This document shows positions 18,556 to 28,361 of a DNA stretch of 64,000 bases, piece after piece. A model generated the notes under the pieces. The model did no database searches and had not been told where the DNA came from. It was given only the letters and a program-made list of their open reading frames with translations. The position numbers were made by a program, and so were the translations under genes. This DNA comes from Dietzia timorensis (GTDB lineage: Bacteria; Actinomycetota; Actinomycetes; Mycobacteriales; Mycobacteriaceae): positions 806,001 to 870,000 of the forward strand of contig NZ_CP015961.1 in assembly GCF_001659785.1 (NCBI RefSeq), in the 5' to 3' direction. Within the stretch, counting starts at the first letter, position 1. Every line of letters starts with the position of its first letter.

Positions 18556-20262
18556 GTGTCCGCAACGATCGAGAAGGGCGCTGGCGACGAAACCCGGACC
18601 GCGAGGTCCGTCGACCAGCTGCTCGCCGAATACGACACTCCCGACGCCTGCGTCGCCGAACTGCTCTGTGACCGCCACGATCCCGAGGCGACCGCGTTCT
18701 CGGTTGTCTCCGAAGACGAAGACGGCGCCCTCCAGACCACAGCCCTGACGTACGGGGAGCTGAAGGCGAACAGCGAGAAGGTCGCAGCGGCGCTCGCCGA
18801 TCTCGGTGTGGGCGAAGGCGACGCAGTCGCGACGCTGATGGGCAAGTCCGCGGAGCTCGTTGGAGTCATGCTCGGTATCTGGCGGCTCGGTGCGGTGTAC
18901 GTGCCGCTATTCACGGCGTTTGCCTGGCCGGCTATCGAGATGCGCCTGGAGGGCTCGCGCGCGAAGGTGATCGTGAGCGATCCGGGGCAACGCGAGAAGA
19001 TCTCCGGCGGCGAGGCCCAAGTCGTCGTCGCGGGCTCCGGTGCGGCAGCGGAGTCTGCGCTACGCGCGGGTGACCTACAGCTGGAGGAGCTCACGCAGGA
19101 GTCCGAATGGGGCGATCGTTCCGCCGCTCGGGTGGGAAGTGGTGCCACGATGGTGGTGCTCTACACCTCCGGGACAACTGGGCGCCCGAAGGGCGTGGTG
19201 ATCCCCGTGCGTTCGCTGGCGTCGTTCCACCAATACATGGAAATCGGGCTGGACATGCACCCCGAGGACGTGTTCTGGAACTCCGCAGACCCGGGCTGGG
19301 CCTATGGCCTGTACTACGGGATTATGGGTCCGATGGCACTCGGGTTGCCGAACATTCTGCTCACCTCGGCATATTCGCCAACGCTGGCGCTGCGGGTGTT
19401 CGAAGAGTGTGGTGTCACGAATTTCGCCGCCGCACCTACCGTGTATCGCACGATTCGCGCGCACGCTGCGGGCGCGTCGGGACCGACGGTACTGCGCTGC
19501 GCGTCTTCGGCCGGCGAGCCACTGACTCCGGAGATCATCGAATGGGGCAAGAGCTTCTTCGGCAGCGAGGTTCGCGATCACTATGGCCAGACCGAGCATG
19601 GAATGTTCATCGTCAACCCATGGCATCCGCAGTACCGCAACGATTTACGCGCCGGTTCCATGGGCGTTTCCCTGCCGGGTTGGGATAGCGAGGTGCTCGA
19701 TCCCGTAGACGATCGACCGATGGAACGGGCGGCGGCGGGGGCGTCCTCGGACGATCGAATGGGAAGGGTGGCGATCGACATGTCGGCGAGCGCGCTCAAA
19801 TGGTTTGCCGGCTACCTCGACGCGCCGGAGAAGACGGCAGAGCGCTTCTCCTCCGACGGTCGCTGGTACTACACAGGCGATGCCGGCAAGCGGGGCCAGG
19901 ATGGGATGTTCTACTTCGCCAGTCGCGACGACGATGTCGTTATCATGGCCGGCTACCGGATCGGTCCGTTCGATGTCGAATCGGTGTTGGTGCAGGACCC
20001 GGAGGTAATAGAGGCCGCCGTCATCGGCGTTCCGGACGACCTGCGCGGAGAGGTGCTCGAAAGCTACGTCGTCCTGCGCGACGGTATTCCGGACGCGGGG
20101 ACGGCCGAGGCCACGACTTCGCGGCTCCAGCACCTGGTGAAGAAGGGATTCGCGGCGCACGCCTACCCTCGCCGGATCCACTATGTCGCCGAGCTTCCCA
20201 AGACACCATCGGGCAAGATCCAGCGATTCCTGCTGCGCAAGGAACGCACGACCCGGAGCTGA
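18556..20262 (+). CDS. AMP-forming acyl-CoA synthetase
   Basis: 568 residues, ANL superfamily. It should activate a short or medium acyl acid to acyl-AMP and then acyl-CoA. The phosphate-binding loop LYTSGTTGRPKGVV is at about residues 200-213. DHYGQTEHGMF matches the A5 motif, YYTGDAG the A7 motif, and the catalytic lysine is in TPSGKIQRF near residue 553. The N-terminal region resembles acetyl/medium-chain (ACSM-like) enzymes more than FadD proteins. The start is GTG 18556 with GAGGAG five bases upstream; a longer frame to 18466 lacks a ribosome binding site. The substrate remains open. Confidence 0.87.
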   Translation: MSATIEKGAGDETRTARSVDQLLAEYDTPDACVAELLCDRHDPEATAFSVVSEDEDGALQTTALTYGELKANSEKVAAALADLGVGEGDAVATLMGKSAELVGVMLGIWRLGAVYVPLFTAFAWPAIEMRLEGSRAKVIVSDPGQREKISGGEAQVVVAGSGAAAESALRAGDLQLEELTQESEWGDRSAARVGSGATMVVLYTSGTTGRPKGVVIPVRSLASFHQYMEIGLDMHPEDVFWNSADPGWAYGLYYGIMGPMALGLPNILLTSAYSPTLALRVFEECGVTNFAAAPTVYRTIRAHAAGASGPTVLRCASSAGEPLTPEIIEWGKSFFGSEVRDHYGQTEHGMFIVNPWHPQYRNDLRAGSMGVSLPGWDSEVLDPVDDRPMERAAAGASSDDRMGRVAIDMSASALKWFAGYLDAPEKTAERFSSDGRWYYTGDAGKRGQDGMFYFASRDDDVVIMAGYRIGPFDVESVLVQDPEVIEAAVIGVPDDLRGEVLESYVVLRDGIPDAGTAEATTSRLQHLVKKGFAAHAYPRRIHYVAELPKTPSGKIQRFLLRKERTTRS

Positions 20263-20350
20263 CGCGAGAAAGACGAAGGAGCCGCGTGGCGGATGCGACG
20301 GGGGAGAGGCGGCTAGAGGCCGGGCGCGGGGATGGGCAATAATCGAGGGC

Positions 20351-21799
20351 GTGACTGATAGCGCGAATAGCCCAGCAAAGCCTCGTATCGCCAACGTTCT
20401 CGCCTCACGGTATGCGAGCGCGGACATGGCGCGGATCTGGTCGGCCGAGAACAAGATTCGGCTCGAACGGCAACTGTGGATCGCCGTGATGCGTGCGCAG
20501 TCCTCGCTCGGACTGGATATCGCCGACGATGTTATCGCCGACTACGAGGCGGTGATCGACCAGGTAAACCTTGACTCGATCGCCGAGCGCGAGCGCGTGA
20601 CCCGCCACGATGTGAAGGCGCGGATCGAGGAATTCAACGCGCTGGCCGGGCACGAGCACATCCATAAGGGGATGACGAGCCGCGACCTCACCGAGAACGT
20701 GGAGCAGCTGCAGCTGCGGCAGTCGCTGGAACTCGTCCACGGGCGCGGCGTCGCGGCCGCGCGGCGACTGGCCGAGCGCGCGGTAGCGTACCGGGACCTC
20801 GTGATGGCCGGCCGCTCGCACAACGTCGCCGCCCAGGCGACGACGCTCGGCAAGCGATTCGCCTCGGCCACAGAGGAGCTCCTCATCGCGCTACGGCGGG
20901 TGCGGACCACAGCCGATAACCTCCCGCTTCGCGGAATCAAGGGGCCGATGGGCACCGCGCAGGACATGTTGGATCTTTTTGACGGCGACGAGGCGAAGCT
21001 GCAGGAGCTCGAAACGCTCGTCGCGCAGCACCTCGGGTTCGGCCAGGTCTTCAGTTCCGTCGGGCAGGTGTATCCGCGTTCGGTGGACCACGAGGTTGTC
21101 GGTGCGCTCGTGCATATGGGAGCGGCGGCGTCATCCTGGGCCCACACTGTGCGTCTGATGGCGGGGAACGAAACGGTGACCGAGGGGTTCAAGCCGGGAC
21201 AAGTCGGTTCGTCCGCTATGCCGCACAAGATGAACGCGCGTTCGTGCGAGCGGATCAACGGGATGCAGGTCGTGCTTCGTGGCTACCAGTCGATGGTGTC
21301 CGAGCTTGCCGGTGCCCAGTGGAACGAGGGCGACGTGTTCTGCTCCGTGGTGCGTCGGGTCGCGCTTCCTGACGCGTTCTTCACGCTTGAAGGGCAGTAC
21401 GAAACATTTCTCACCGTGCTCGAGGAGTTCGGTGCCTACCCGGCGGTGATCGACAAGGAGCTCCAGCGTTACCTGCCGTTCCTCGCGACTACGAAGGTGC
21501 TCATGGCGTCCGTGCGTGCTGGCGTGGGGCGTGAGACCGCGCACGAGGCGATCAAGGAGAACGCGGTGGCCGTTGCGTTGGCGATGCGCGAGGAGGGGCG
21601 AGAACCGGACCTGATCGAACGGCTCGCCGCAGATTCTCGCATCCCGCTGGACAAGGAACAGCTCGAGGCCGAACTTGCGCAGAAGGACGCGTTTGTCGGT
21701 GCGGCCGGCTCGCAGACCGATGCGGTCGTTGCGCAGGTCGCGGACCTCGTCGAGCAGTACCCTGACGCGGCGGTGTACAGCCCGGGCGAAATTTTCTAG
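20351..21799 (+). CDS. purB: adenylosuccinate lyase
   Basis: 482 residues, fumarase/aspartase superfamily. It cleaves SAICAR to AICAR plus fumarate and adenylosuccinate to AMP plus fumarate. The N-terminus IANVLASRYASADMARIWS is typical. Catalytic segments include GHEHIHKGMTSRD, MAGRSHNVAAQATT and the signature GSSAMPHKMNARSCERI near residue 287. GTG 20351 gives the conserved N-terminus; an upstream open extension to 20183 overlaps the previous gene and is not protein-like. There is no strong Shine-Dalgarno sequence. A short possible reading frame precedes it (20286-20342). Confidence 0.96.
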   Translation: MTDSANSPAKPRIANVLASRYASADMARIWSAENKIRLERQLWIAVMRAQSSLGLDIADDVIADYEAVIDQVNLDSIAERERVTRHDVKARIEEFNALAGHEHIHKGMTSRDLTENVEQLQLRQSLELVHGRGVAAARRLAERAVAYRDLVMAGRSHNVAAQATTLGKRFASATEELLIALRRVRTTADNLPLRGIKGPMGTAQDMLDLFDGDEAKLQELETLVAQHLGFGQVFSSVGQVYPRSVDHEVVGALVHMGAAASSWAHTVRLMAGNETVTEGFKPGQVGSSAMPHKMNARSCERINGMQVVLRGYQSMVSELAGAQWNEGDVFCSVVRRVALPDAFFTLEGQYETFLTVLEEFGAYPAVIDKELQRYLPFLATTKVLMASVRAGVGRETAHEAIKENAVAVALAMREEGREPDLIERLAADSRIPLDKEQLEAELAQKDAFVGAAGSQTDAVVAQVADLVEQYPDAAVYSPGEIF

Positions 21800-21810
21800 C
21801 ACGCCGTGTG

Positions 21811-21839
21811 GCGCCTTCGCTGTGGTGTTGCGAAGGCGC
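21811..21839. terminator. hairpin terminator between purB and the convergent HNH gene
   Basis: GCGCCTTCGC (21811-21820) and GCGAAGGCGC (21830-21839) form a perfect 10-bp stem with a nine-base loop. It starts 12 bases after the purB stop. No U-run follows, as is common in high-GC actinobacteria. It could act for both convergent genes. Confidence 0.6.
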
Positions 21840-21907
21840 GTGGCGATGCGGGTGGGGGACCGCGCAGGTTGGGCGCCTAGCGGGTCCGGTCGGTGTTCGG
21901 CCGGGCG

Positions 21908-23283
21908 TTAGGCGGGCTCTGCGGAGTCCCGCGGCGGAGTATTTGGCGTCCACACGAATTTTTCGAGATCGTGCGGATCCGGGCGAACCGACCAGCCATC
22001 CGGAGAGCCGTTGATCTTGTTGTGATGCGCGCGGCACACGAGAAGCAGATTTGCGAGGGTGGTACGTCCGCCGTCATTCCAGGGTTTTAGGTGGTGTACC
22101 TGGCACCGCACCGCAGGTTCGTCGCAACCGGGGAAGCGGCAGCCATCGGCTTGGGCGTAAAGCACCAGGCGTTGGACCGCGTCGGCGAATCGGGACTCGG
22201 CGTTCGTGGCGTCGGGATCGATCTCGTCGATCCGGAACAATCGCTCGCGGCCGGAAACTCGCGTGGATAAAAAGCTGGGGCCGCTCGAAGCCATGTCGAG
22301 GGCGTCGCGCACGGACACGACCGCGCCGGAATTCGTCGACACGAGAGTGCCGAGATTGGTCCAGTCTCCCGGGCCGAGGCGGATGACGATCGAAGCGACC
22401 GGCGTGGAGCCGGACGACGTGTGGGGAGCCGGTCGCGAAGCGTTTTCTGCGGGGCTCTGGCCTTGTGGCGTTTCGGTTGCGTTGGATGAATCGTCGGTGG
22501 TGGCGAGGTGCTCGAGGAGAAGATCGTGGAACGCCTGCTCGTGGCTGAGATCCTCCGGAACCCGGCCCTCTTTGGCGCTTCTTCGGCCTGTTTCGCGCGC
22601 AGCGCGCTCGCCCGCGCCGATAGACCTCCGAGCAAGGACCGCGTACCCGGGGTTACGTTTAAGACGAGTTTGGACATGCCATCGGATTGCTGACCGTAGA
22701 GTCGCGCCGCGCGGGCCGCGCGCTGTTGTGCCTGCCGGTCCTTGCCGTCGGACGGGAGCCTGGGGCTGAGTGAGGTTTGTACCTCCTGCTTGAGCGTGGC
22801 GGCGGACTTGGTGCCCGCCCTGCGCACGATGCGCTCTTCGGCCCTGTCGAGGACGGCCTTGTCGAGGAGGTCTTCGTAGGGTTCGCGTGCGGAGGCGATG
22901 GCGCGTGCTTGAATCGCGGTGATCCGTAGCTCGATGAACGCGCGGCCGGCGATGGTGTCGACAAGATCGAAGGTATCCAGCCGAGTATGCGCCTGCGGCC
23001 TGCTGCAGCCCGTCGCTTCCGATAGAGCTGCGGCAATTCGCGTGCGGGAACGGTTCAGCGCGACCTCCACCGAGGCGAAGTGCCCGGCGTGAAGAACTGC
23101 CGCGACTTCCGCGCGGCGAGCGATGAGCTCGACCTCGCGGGAAATCGAGAACCGATCGCTTTCGCCGAGCCAGCCGCGCTCGGGAGCCAACGACGCGCAC
23201 ACATCGGCGAGCGCCTCGCTCGCGTGGGACACGAGCGCGACCGGACTCTCGCGGGGCGCCGTGTCATCGGGGATGTCGTTCAT
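21908..23283 (-). pseudogene. DUF222/HNH endonuclease gene broken by a frameshift
   Basis: The first ~240 codons from ATG 23283 encode a DUF222-like helical domain (EVELIARRAEVAAVL, TGCSRPQAHTRLDTFDLVDT, RITAIQARAIASAREPYE). The matching HNH nuclease domain lies in another frame: CRFPGCDEPAVRCQVHHLKP and then WNDGGRTTLANLLLVCRAHH close to the end at 21908. The frames switch near 22573, where the minus strand reads CCAAAGAGG; a one-base loss in the A run restores a continuous protein of about 458 residues. It is either a real pseudogene, a sequencing error or, less likely, a recoding site. Such genes are multi-copy in actinobacteria and of unclear function. An alternative start is GTG 23292. 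Confidence 0.8.
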
Positions 23284-23466
23284 GGCCGCCACGCTATGAG
23301 GACAGGCCGAAAAAGACGGCGCGAAACCTGCAACGAAATCAACCGCTGTGGATCACGGATGGGCCTGTGGAGTGCGGCCGGTCCGGGCGGACCTGGGTGT
23401 TTGCCTGCTGCGTTACGTTCTCGGGGGTCTGAGACCGACGAAAGTGTCGATCGTCGCGTTCAGGGG

Positions 23467-24018
23467 CTAGAGGGGGAGCGACACGGGATGGATGCCTGTA
23501 GCGGTGAGGAAGGTTGACACGGCGATGGCGATGGACGCGGCCCCGCCGAGCACGAGCACACTCCACGTGGCGAAGGTGGAGGAGGACGACGTGCGTGGTC
23601 GGGTGGTCGAGGCGGCAGCCTGGGCCGAGCCGGTCCGGGGGCGCGTCTGCACGGCGACCGCGGACGTGGATTCCCCAGGCGACAAGGAAGGCTTGTGGAC
23701 GACGGGATGAGGCGCCTGGGGCTTGTTTTTCGCCGAGGCCACGCCCCACCACACCGCCGACGTGAGGGCGAGCGCCACCGACCAGTAGACGGTCGAACCG
23801 CGAAACACCTCGTCGCCGAACACCGTGTTCTGCTCGGTGAATCGAGCGACGATCGCGCCGACGAGGGCAAGGATCGTCGACGGAAGGCCGGCGCCTTCGC
23901 GTAATCGCGGTACGAGTACGACCACCAGTAGCAGGATCGCCGAGGCACAGATCGCCAGCGTCGCGAACCCTGTCATCAAGAAGTCAATAGGGCCGGAAGG
24001 CCCGTCAAGCAAAGTCAC
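23467..24018 (-). CDS. membrane protein of unknown function
   Basis: 183 residues from GTG 24018. Hydrophobic segments lie at about residues 12-35, 44-60 (weak), 77-96 and 148-172. Between the last two is a Ser/Thr/Pro-rich hydrophilic linker of about 45 residues (100-146) containing several basic residues. No catalytic motif is visible. The gene stands alone between the HNH pseudogene and the divergent alpha/beta hydrolase. A TATCGT eight bases upstream could be a -10 box for a leaderless transcript. No family recognised. Confidence 0.65.
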   Translation of the reverse strand: MTLLDGPSGPIDFLMTGFATLAICASAILLLVVVLVPRLREGAGLPSTILALVGAIVARFTEQNTVFGDEVFRGSTVYWSVALALTSAVWWGVASAKNKPQAPHPVVHKPSLSPGESTSAVAVQTRPRTGSAQAAASTTRPRTSSSSTFATWSVLVLGGAASIAIAVSTFLTATGIHPVSLPL

Positions 24019-24159
24019 ACCGGCGACGATATTCTCCGATGCTGGCAGCTTCGCAGGTGATCGCTGAGAAGCCGGTGATAGTAGAGCAGGAATTTTCCGG
24101 CCCCGCCCGGTCGGGTGAAACCGGCGTCCGACGTCATGGGTGGGGGTTACTGTGTGGGA

Positions 24160-25059
24160 ATGACGTACCTCCCCAGCATCGACAGCGTGCCCTCGACCCC
24201 TTGGAACGCCGGCGAACCCGGCGCGGACGGCGGCACTGTGTTCGGCAGGTCGTTCCCGGCGCGCGGCACCGAGCGGGCCGCACTGCTACTCGTGCACGGA
24301 TTCGGCGAGCACCACGGCCGCTATGCGCGGCAGATCGAACATCTCGCTGAGAGTGGGGTCACCGTGTTCGCGTTCGATCTTCCCGGGCACGGGCGCTCTT
24401 CGGGACGGCGTGCGGTCGTCGACGTGAATGCGTTGGTCGGCACAGTGCACGCGGCGCTCCTGCGGGTGGCGGCTCATGCGCGAGAACGCGGGATCCCGGT
24501 CGGACTGATGGGCCACTCCATGGGCGGGCTGCTCGCGGCGGCGACCGCAGTGCGCGTCCCGGGGGCCGTCGACGGCATGTTCCTGTCCTCGCCTGCACTA
24601 CTCGTCGGCGTCGGCTACCCGGAGTGGTACAAGAATCTCGGCGAACTGCTCGCGGCGTTGGCGCCATGGGCCCCCGCGTCTTCGCTTGATCCAGAGGGAA
24701 TCAGCAGGATCGAGGCGTACGTGGAGGACTATTCTGAGGACCCGCTCGTGTTCCACAAACCAGTTCCCGCATTGACGGCAGCGACGATGCTGTCCGCCGG
24801 GGATACGACCCGCGCGCAGGCGGGAACGATTTCGATTCCCACGAGGATCATTCACGGCACGGAGGATGCCCTGGCCGACATCATCGGTTCGCGCGAATTC
24901 GCGGCGCTGTCCGCGGCGGCGAGGGAGCGCGCGGGCCTGACCCCGGCGGTGACGCTCACCGAGTTCCCCGGCGCCTTCCACGAGATCTTCAACGACCTCG
25001 ACGCCGACGCCGCCTACGTCCAGCTCGACGAATGGTTGGACCAACTCTTCGAGGCGTAA
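24160..25059 (+). CDS. alpha/beta hydrolase, monoacylglycerol lipase-like
   Basis: 299 residues. The oxyanion-side motif [14 protein letters not shown], the nucleophile elbow GHSMGG (Ser about 120), an aspartate in [11 protein letters not shown] and the histidine in GAFHEIFND (about 274) form a standard catalytic triad. The sequence pattern matches the Hydrolase_4 (serine aminopeptidase S33-like) group that includes bacterial and mycobacterial monoglyceride lipases, so lipid ester cleavage is likely. ATG 24160 is chosen; an in-frame ATG at 24136 and another at 24115 are possible. TACTGT six bases upstream may be a -10 box. It lies 65 bases before purC. Confidence 0.85.
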   Translation: MTYLPSIDSVPSTPWNAGEPGADGGTVFGRSFPARGTERAALLLVHGFGEHHGRYARQIEHLAESGVTVFAFDLPGHGRSSGRRAVVDVNALVGTVHAALLRVAAHARERGIPVGLMGHSMGGLLAAATAVRVPGAVDGMFLSSPALLVGVGYPEWYKNLGELLAALAPWAPASSLDPEGISRIEAYVEDYSEDPLVFHKPVPALTAATMLSAGDTTRAQAGTISIPTRIIHGTEDALADIIGSREFAALSAAARERAGLTPAVTLTEFPGAFHEIFNDLDADAAYVQLDEWLDQLFEA

Positions 25060-25111
25060 CCGGGAGTCCTGCCGCCCTCCCGCCGTGCGCGGGCGGGCCG
25101 GATAGAAGACG

Positions 25112-25117
25112 TAGGCT
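25112..25117 (+). promoter_or_regulatory. TAGGCT -10-like hexamer of purC (leaderless candidate)
   Basis: TAGGCT is seven bases upstream of the purC ATG, with no Shine-Dalgarno sequence in between. It matches the hexamers seen at purD, purS and purL. The spacing fits a transcript that starts at the initiation codon. Confidence 0.45.
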
Positions 25118-25124
25118 GGTCGGC

Positions 25125-26051
25125 ATGCGTGCGCAACTGACTGACTATCGACACCTCGGCGGCGGCAAGGTCCGCGAACTCTACGAAATCGATGCGGATA
25201 CCCTGCTTCTGGTCGCGACTGACCGGATTTCGGCTTACGACCATATCCTGCCCTCGCCGATCCCCGACAAAGGTCGCGTATTGACGGCGATGAGCTTCTT
25301 TTTCTTCGACGCGCTGGGTGTACCCAACCACCTCGCGGGCCCGGCCGACGATGAGCGGATCCCCGCCGAGGTCCTCGGCCGTTCGATGGTTGTACGCAAG
25401 CTCGATATGGCCTCCGCGGAATGTGTGGCGCGCGGGTACCTCACCGGATCCGGCCTGGTCGAGTATCGCGACAGGGGAACGGTGTGCGGCATCGAATTGC
25501 CCGGCGGGCTGACGGAGGCGAGCCGGCTGCCCGAGCCGATCTTCACCCCGGCGACCAAAGCCGAGCAGGGCGAGCACGACGAGAACATCAGCTTCGCGGA
25601 GCTCGCCGATATCGTCGGCAAGGACCTCGCTGAGCAGCTGCGCACGGCGACGCTCGACATTTATTCTCGGGCGGCGGGCCTTGCGCGGGAGAAGGGGATC
25701 ATCCTCGCCGACACGAAGTTCGAATTCGGCGTAGAAGCCGATGGCTCGCTCGTGCTCGCGGATGAGGTGCTCACGCCCGACTCCTCGCGCTATTGGCCCG
25801 CCGACACCTGGAACGAGGGCGAGGTGCAGCCGAGCTTCGACAAGCAGATCGTGCGCAACTGGCTCACCGGCCCGGACTCGGGGTGGGACCGCGCATCCGA
25901 CCAGGCGCCGCCGGAGCTGCCCGCCGAGGTCGCCGAGCGCACACGAGACCGGTACATCGAGGCGTACGAGAAGATCTCGGGTCTGCGGTTCGCGGACTGG
26001 CCGGGCGCCGACGCTGGTGTTTTCGGCGCGGATGCGGGCGAAGAGAACTAG
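25125..26051 (+). CDS. purC: phosphoribosylaminoimidazole-succinocarboxamide synthase (SAICAR synthetase)
   Basis: 308 residues, normal length. It adds aspartate to CAIR with ATP to give SAICAR, the substrate of PurB. Family blocks: [80 protein letters not shown] and [13 protein letters not shown] 25125 gives the conserved N-terminus [15 protein letters not shown]; an open frame extends upstream but has no ribosome binding site. It is six bases from ptrB, whose ribosome binding site overlaps the purC stop. Confidence 0.97.
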   Translation: MRAQLTDYRHLGGGKVRELYEIDADTLLLVATDRISAYDHILPSPIPDKGRVLTAMSFFFFDALGVPNHLAGPADDERIPAEVLGRSMVVRKLDMASAECVARGYLTGSGLVEYRDRGTVCGIELPGGLTEASRLPEPIFTPATKAEQGEHDENISFAELADIVGKDLAEQLRTATLDIYSRAAGLAREKGIILADTKFEFGVEADGSLVLADEVLTPDSSRYWPADTWNEGEVQPSFDKQIVRNWLTGPDSGWDRASDQAPPELPAEVAERTRDRYIEAYEKISGLRFADWPGADAGVFGADAGEEN

Positions 26052-26057
26052 GAGGCG

Positions 26058-28313
26058 ATGGTGACCGAATCCGAAAATCCCCAGACGAGCGAACCGACGG
26101 AATCCGCCGCCCGTCTCCGGCCGCCCGTGGCGAAAAAGGTTCCCGTTACCCGCTCCCACCACGGCCGCGATTTCGTCGACGACTACGAGTGGATGCGGGA
26201 TCCGGAATCCTCGGACACCCGCGCCCACCTGGAGGCGGAAAACGCCTACACCGATCAGGAACTGGCGCCGATGGAGCCGTTGCGGGACACGGTGTACGAG
26301 GAGATCCGCTCGCGCATCAAAGAGACAGACATGTCCGTCCCTTCGCGTTCGGGCGACTTCTGGTATTTCTCGCGCACATTCGAAGGCAAGTCCTACGGTC
26401 AGTATTGCCGCGTGCCGGTGGCGCACGAGTTCGTCGATGCCCCGCTGGATCCCGCCGGCTGGGTGCCTCCGGAAGTGACGCCCGGGGTCGAGCTTCCCGG
26501 TGAGCAGATGCTGTTCGACGGCAACGTCGAGGCCGAGGGGCACGAGTTCTTCTCGCTGGGCGCGTTTGCAACGAACTTCGCCCAGAACGTGCTTGCCTAT
26601 TCCATCGACATCGTCGGCGACGAGAGGTACACGCTGCGCTTTCGCGCGCTGACCGACAACGCGAGCGCCCCGGCCGACGAGATCGCGGGCATCGCGCCCG
26701 GCGTGACCTTCTCGCCGGACGACCGCTACGTCTTCTACGTGACGGTTGACGAATCGTGGCGCCCCGATACCGTGTGGCGCCACGAGCTCGGCACCGACAC
26801 CTCCGCCGACGTCAATGTGTTCCACGAGCCCGATGAATCGTATTGGGTGGGCTTCGGCATGACCCGCTCGGAGAAATACCTCGAGATCGTTCTCGGCTCG
26901 AAGATCACCTCCGAGGCGTGGCTTCTCGACTCCGCGGACCCGACCGGCGAATTCTGGTGCGTGCGCCCCCGCGAGGTCGGCGTCGAGTACGACGTCGAGC
27001 ACGCGGTGTGGGGAGGGGAGGACAAGCTCCTCATCACACACAACGACGGGGCGCCGAACTTCTGCGTCGGCGTCGGCCCCGTGGCTCCCGTGTCGGACTG
27101 GTCCGCGCTGGCCGAGCTGGTGCCGCACCGTGGCAATGTTCGGGTCGAAGGCGTGGATGCATTCATGACGTCGGTCGTGCTGAGCTATCGCGAGAACGCG
27201 CTCGGCAGGATCGCCGTCGCGCGGATCGTCGCCGACGGCGAGCCCGCGACGACCGCCGCTCAGGCGCGCGCCGGGGAGCTGGAGGGGTTCTCGCCTGTCG
27301 AGTTCGATGAGGACGTGTTCACCTCGGGGCTCGGAGGCAACGGCGAGTTCGTCGCGCCGGTGCTGCGCGTGGGTTATGGCTCGTACGTGACGCCGGGGCG
27401 CGTGTTCGACATGTCGGTCGCCACGGGCGAGCTCACGCTGCTGCGCGAGCAGGAGGTCCAGGGCGGGTACGACCGCTCCGGCTATGTCCAGCGCAGGCTG
27501 TGGGCGACGGCCGACGACGGGGTGGACATCCCGCTCTCCGTCGTCATGAGCAAAGACACGGCGGCCCGCGTCGACTCCGGTTCGCCCGCGCCGACCCTGC
27601 TCTACGGGTACGGCAGCTACGAGGCGAGCATGGACCCGTACTTCTCGGTCGGGCGGCTCTCGCTCATGGACCGTGGGATGGTGTACGCGGTCGCGCATGT
27701 GCGCGGCGGCGGCGAGATGGGGCGCACCTGGTACGAAGACGGGAAGCTGCTCAACAAGCGCAACACGTTCACGGACTTCATCGCGTGCGCCGATCATCTC
27801 ATCGCGCAGGGGCTGACGACACCGCGGCAGATGGTTGCCGAGGGCGGTAGCGCGGGTGGCCTGCTCATGGGCGCGGTGGCGAACATGGCGCCGGACCGCT
27901 TCGGCGGGATTCTCGCGTCGGTGCCGTTCGTCGACCCGCTCACCTCGATCCTCATGCCGGAGCTGCCGCTTACGGTGATCGAGTGGGACGAGTGGGGCAA
28001 TCCGCTCGCCGATCCCGAGGTGTACGACTACATGGCCTCGTACGCGCCGTACGACAATGTCGAGGCCAAGGACTACCCGCCGATGCTGGTGATCACCTCG
28101 CTCAACGACACCCGGGTGCTCTACGTGGAGCCGGCAAAATGGGTGGCGAAGCTTCGCGAGCTGTCGCCGACGGCGAACGAGCCGGGCCGCGGGGTGCTGT
28201 TCCAGTGCGAGATGGACGCGGGACACGGCGGGGTATCGGGACGCTACGAGGCGTGGAAGCAGGCGGCGCTGGAGTTGGCGTGGACGCTGTGGACGGTGGG
28301 GATCACCGAATAG
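26058..28313 (+). CDS. ptrB: prolyl oligopeptidase family serine peptidase (oligopeptidase B)
   Basis: 751 residues, peptidase family S9A. The N-terminal ~440 residues form the beta-propeller (starts VTRSHHGRDFVDDYEWMRDP); the C-terminal part is the alpha/beta hydrolase domain. Catalytic Ser598 is in AEGGSAGGLLMGA, His723 in MDAGHGGVSGRYE, and the aspartate is probably in TSLNDTRVLYVEP. GRTWYEDGKLLNKRNTFTDF is typical of oligopeptidase B, which cuts short peptides after Lys or Arg in the cytoplasm. AGGAGG overlaps the purC stop codon, so the two genes are cotranscribed and perhaps coupled. The same purC-ptrB order occurs in mycobacteria. Confidence 0.93.
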   Translation: MVTESENPQTSEPTESAARLRPPVAKKVPVTRSHHGRDFVDDYEWMRDPESSDTRAHLEAENAYTDQELAPMEPLRDTVYEEIRSRIKETDMSVPSRSGDFWYFSRTFEGKSYGQYCRVPVAHEFVDAPLDPAGWVPPEVTPGVELPGEQMLFDGNVEAEGHEFFSLGAFATNFAQNVLAYSIDIVGDERYTLRFRALTDNASAPADEIAGIAPGVTFSPDDRYVFYVTVDESWRPDTVWRHELGTDTSADVNVFHEPDESYWVGFGMTRSEKYLEIVLGSKITSEAWLLDSADPTGEFWCVRPREVGVEYDVEHAVWGGEDKLLITHNDGAPNFCVGVGPVAPVSDWSALAELVPHRGNVRVEGVDAFMTSVVLSYRENALGRIAVARIVADGEPATTAAQARAGELEGFSPVEFDEDVFTSGLGGNGEFVAPVLRVGYGSYVTPGRVFDMSVATGELTLLREQEVQGGYDRSGYVQRRLWATADDGVDIPLSVVMSKDTAARVDSGSPAPTLLYGYGSYEASMDPYFSVGRLSLMDRGMVYAVAHVRGGGEMGRTWYEDGKLLNKRNTFTDFIACADHLIAQGLTTPRQMVAEGGSAGGLLMGAVANMAPDRFGGILASVPFVDPLTSILMPELPLTVIEWDEWGNPLADPEVYDYMASYAPYDNVEAKDYPPMLVITSLNDTRVLYVEPAKWVAKLRELSPTANEPGRGVLFQCEMDAGHGGVSGRYEAWKQAALELAWTLWTVGITE

Positions 28314-28361
28314 TCAGCCCGCGTAGGTCCAGTGGACCATCTATGACGGCGGACGTGCCTT

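Noticed and set aside
22560-22640. Programmed -1 frameshift in the DUF222/HNH gene
   Set aside because: The switch point reads CCA AAG, not a canonical slippery heptamer, and I see no strong downstream stem or pseudoknot. A one-base indel is simpler.
25014-28226. A 1070-codon open frame on the minus strand opposite purC and ptrB
   Set aside because: It spans two well-identified genes on the other strand, has Arg/His/Val-rich composition without domains, and mirrors the third-position GC bias of the real genes.
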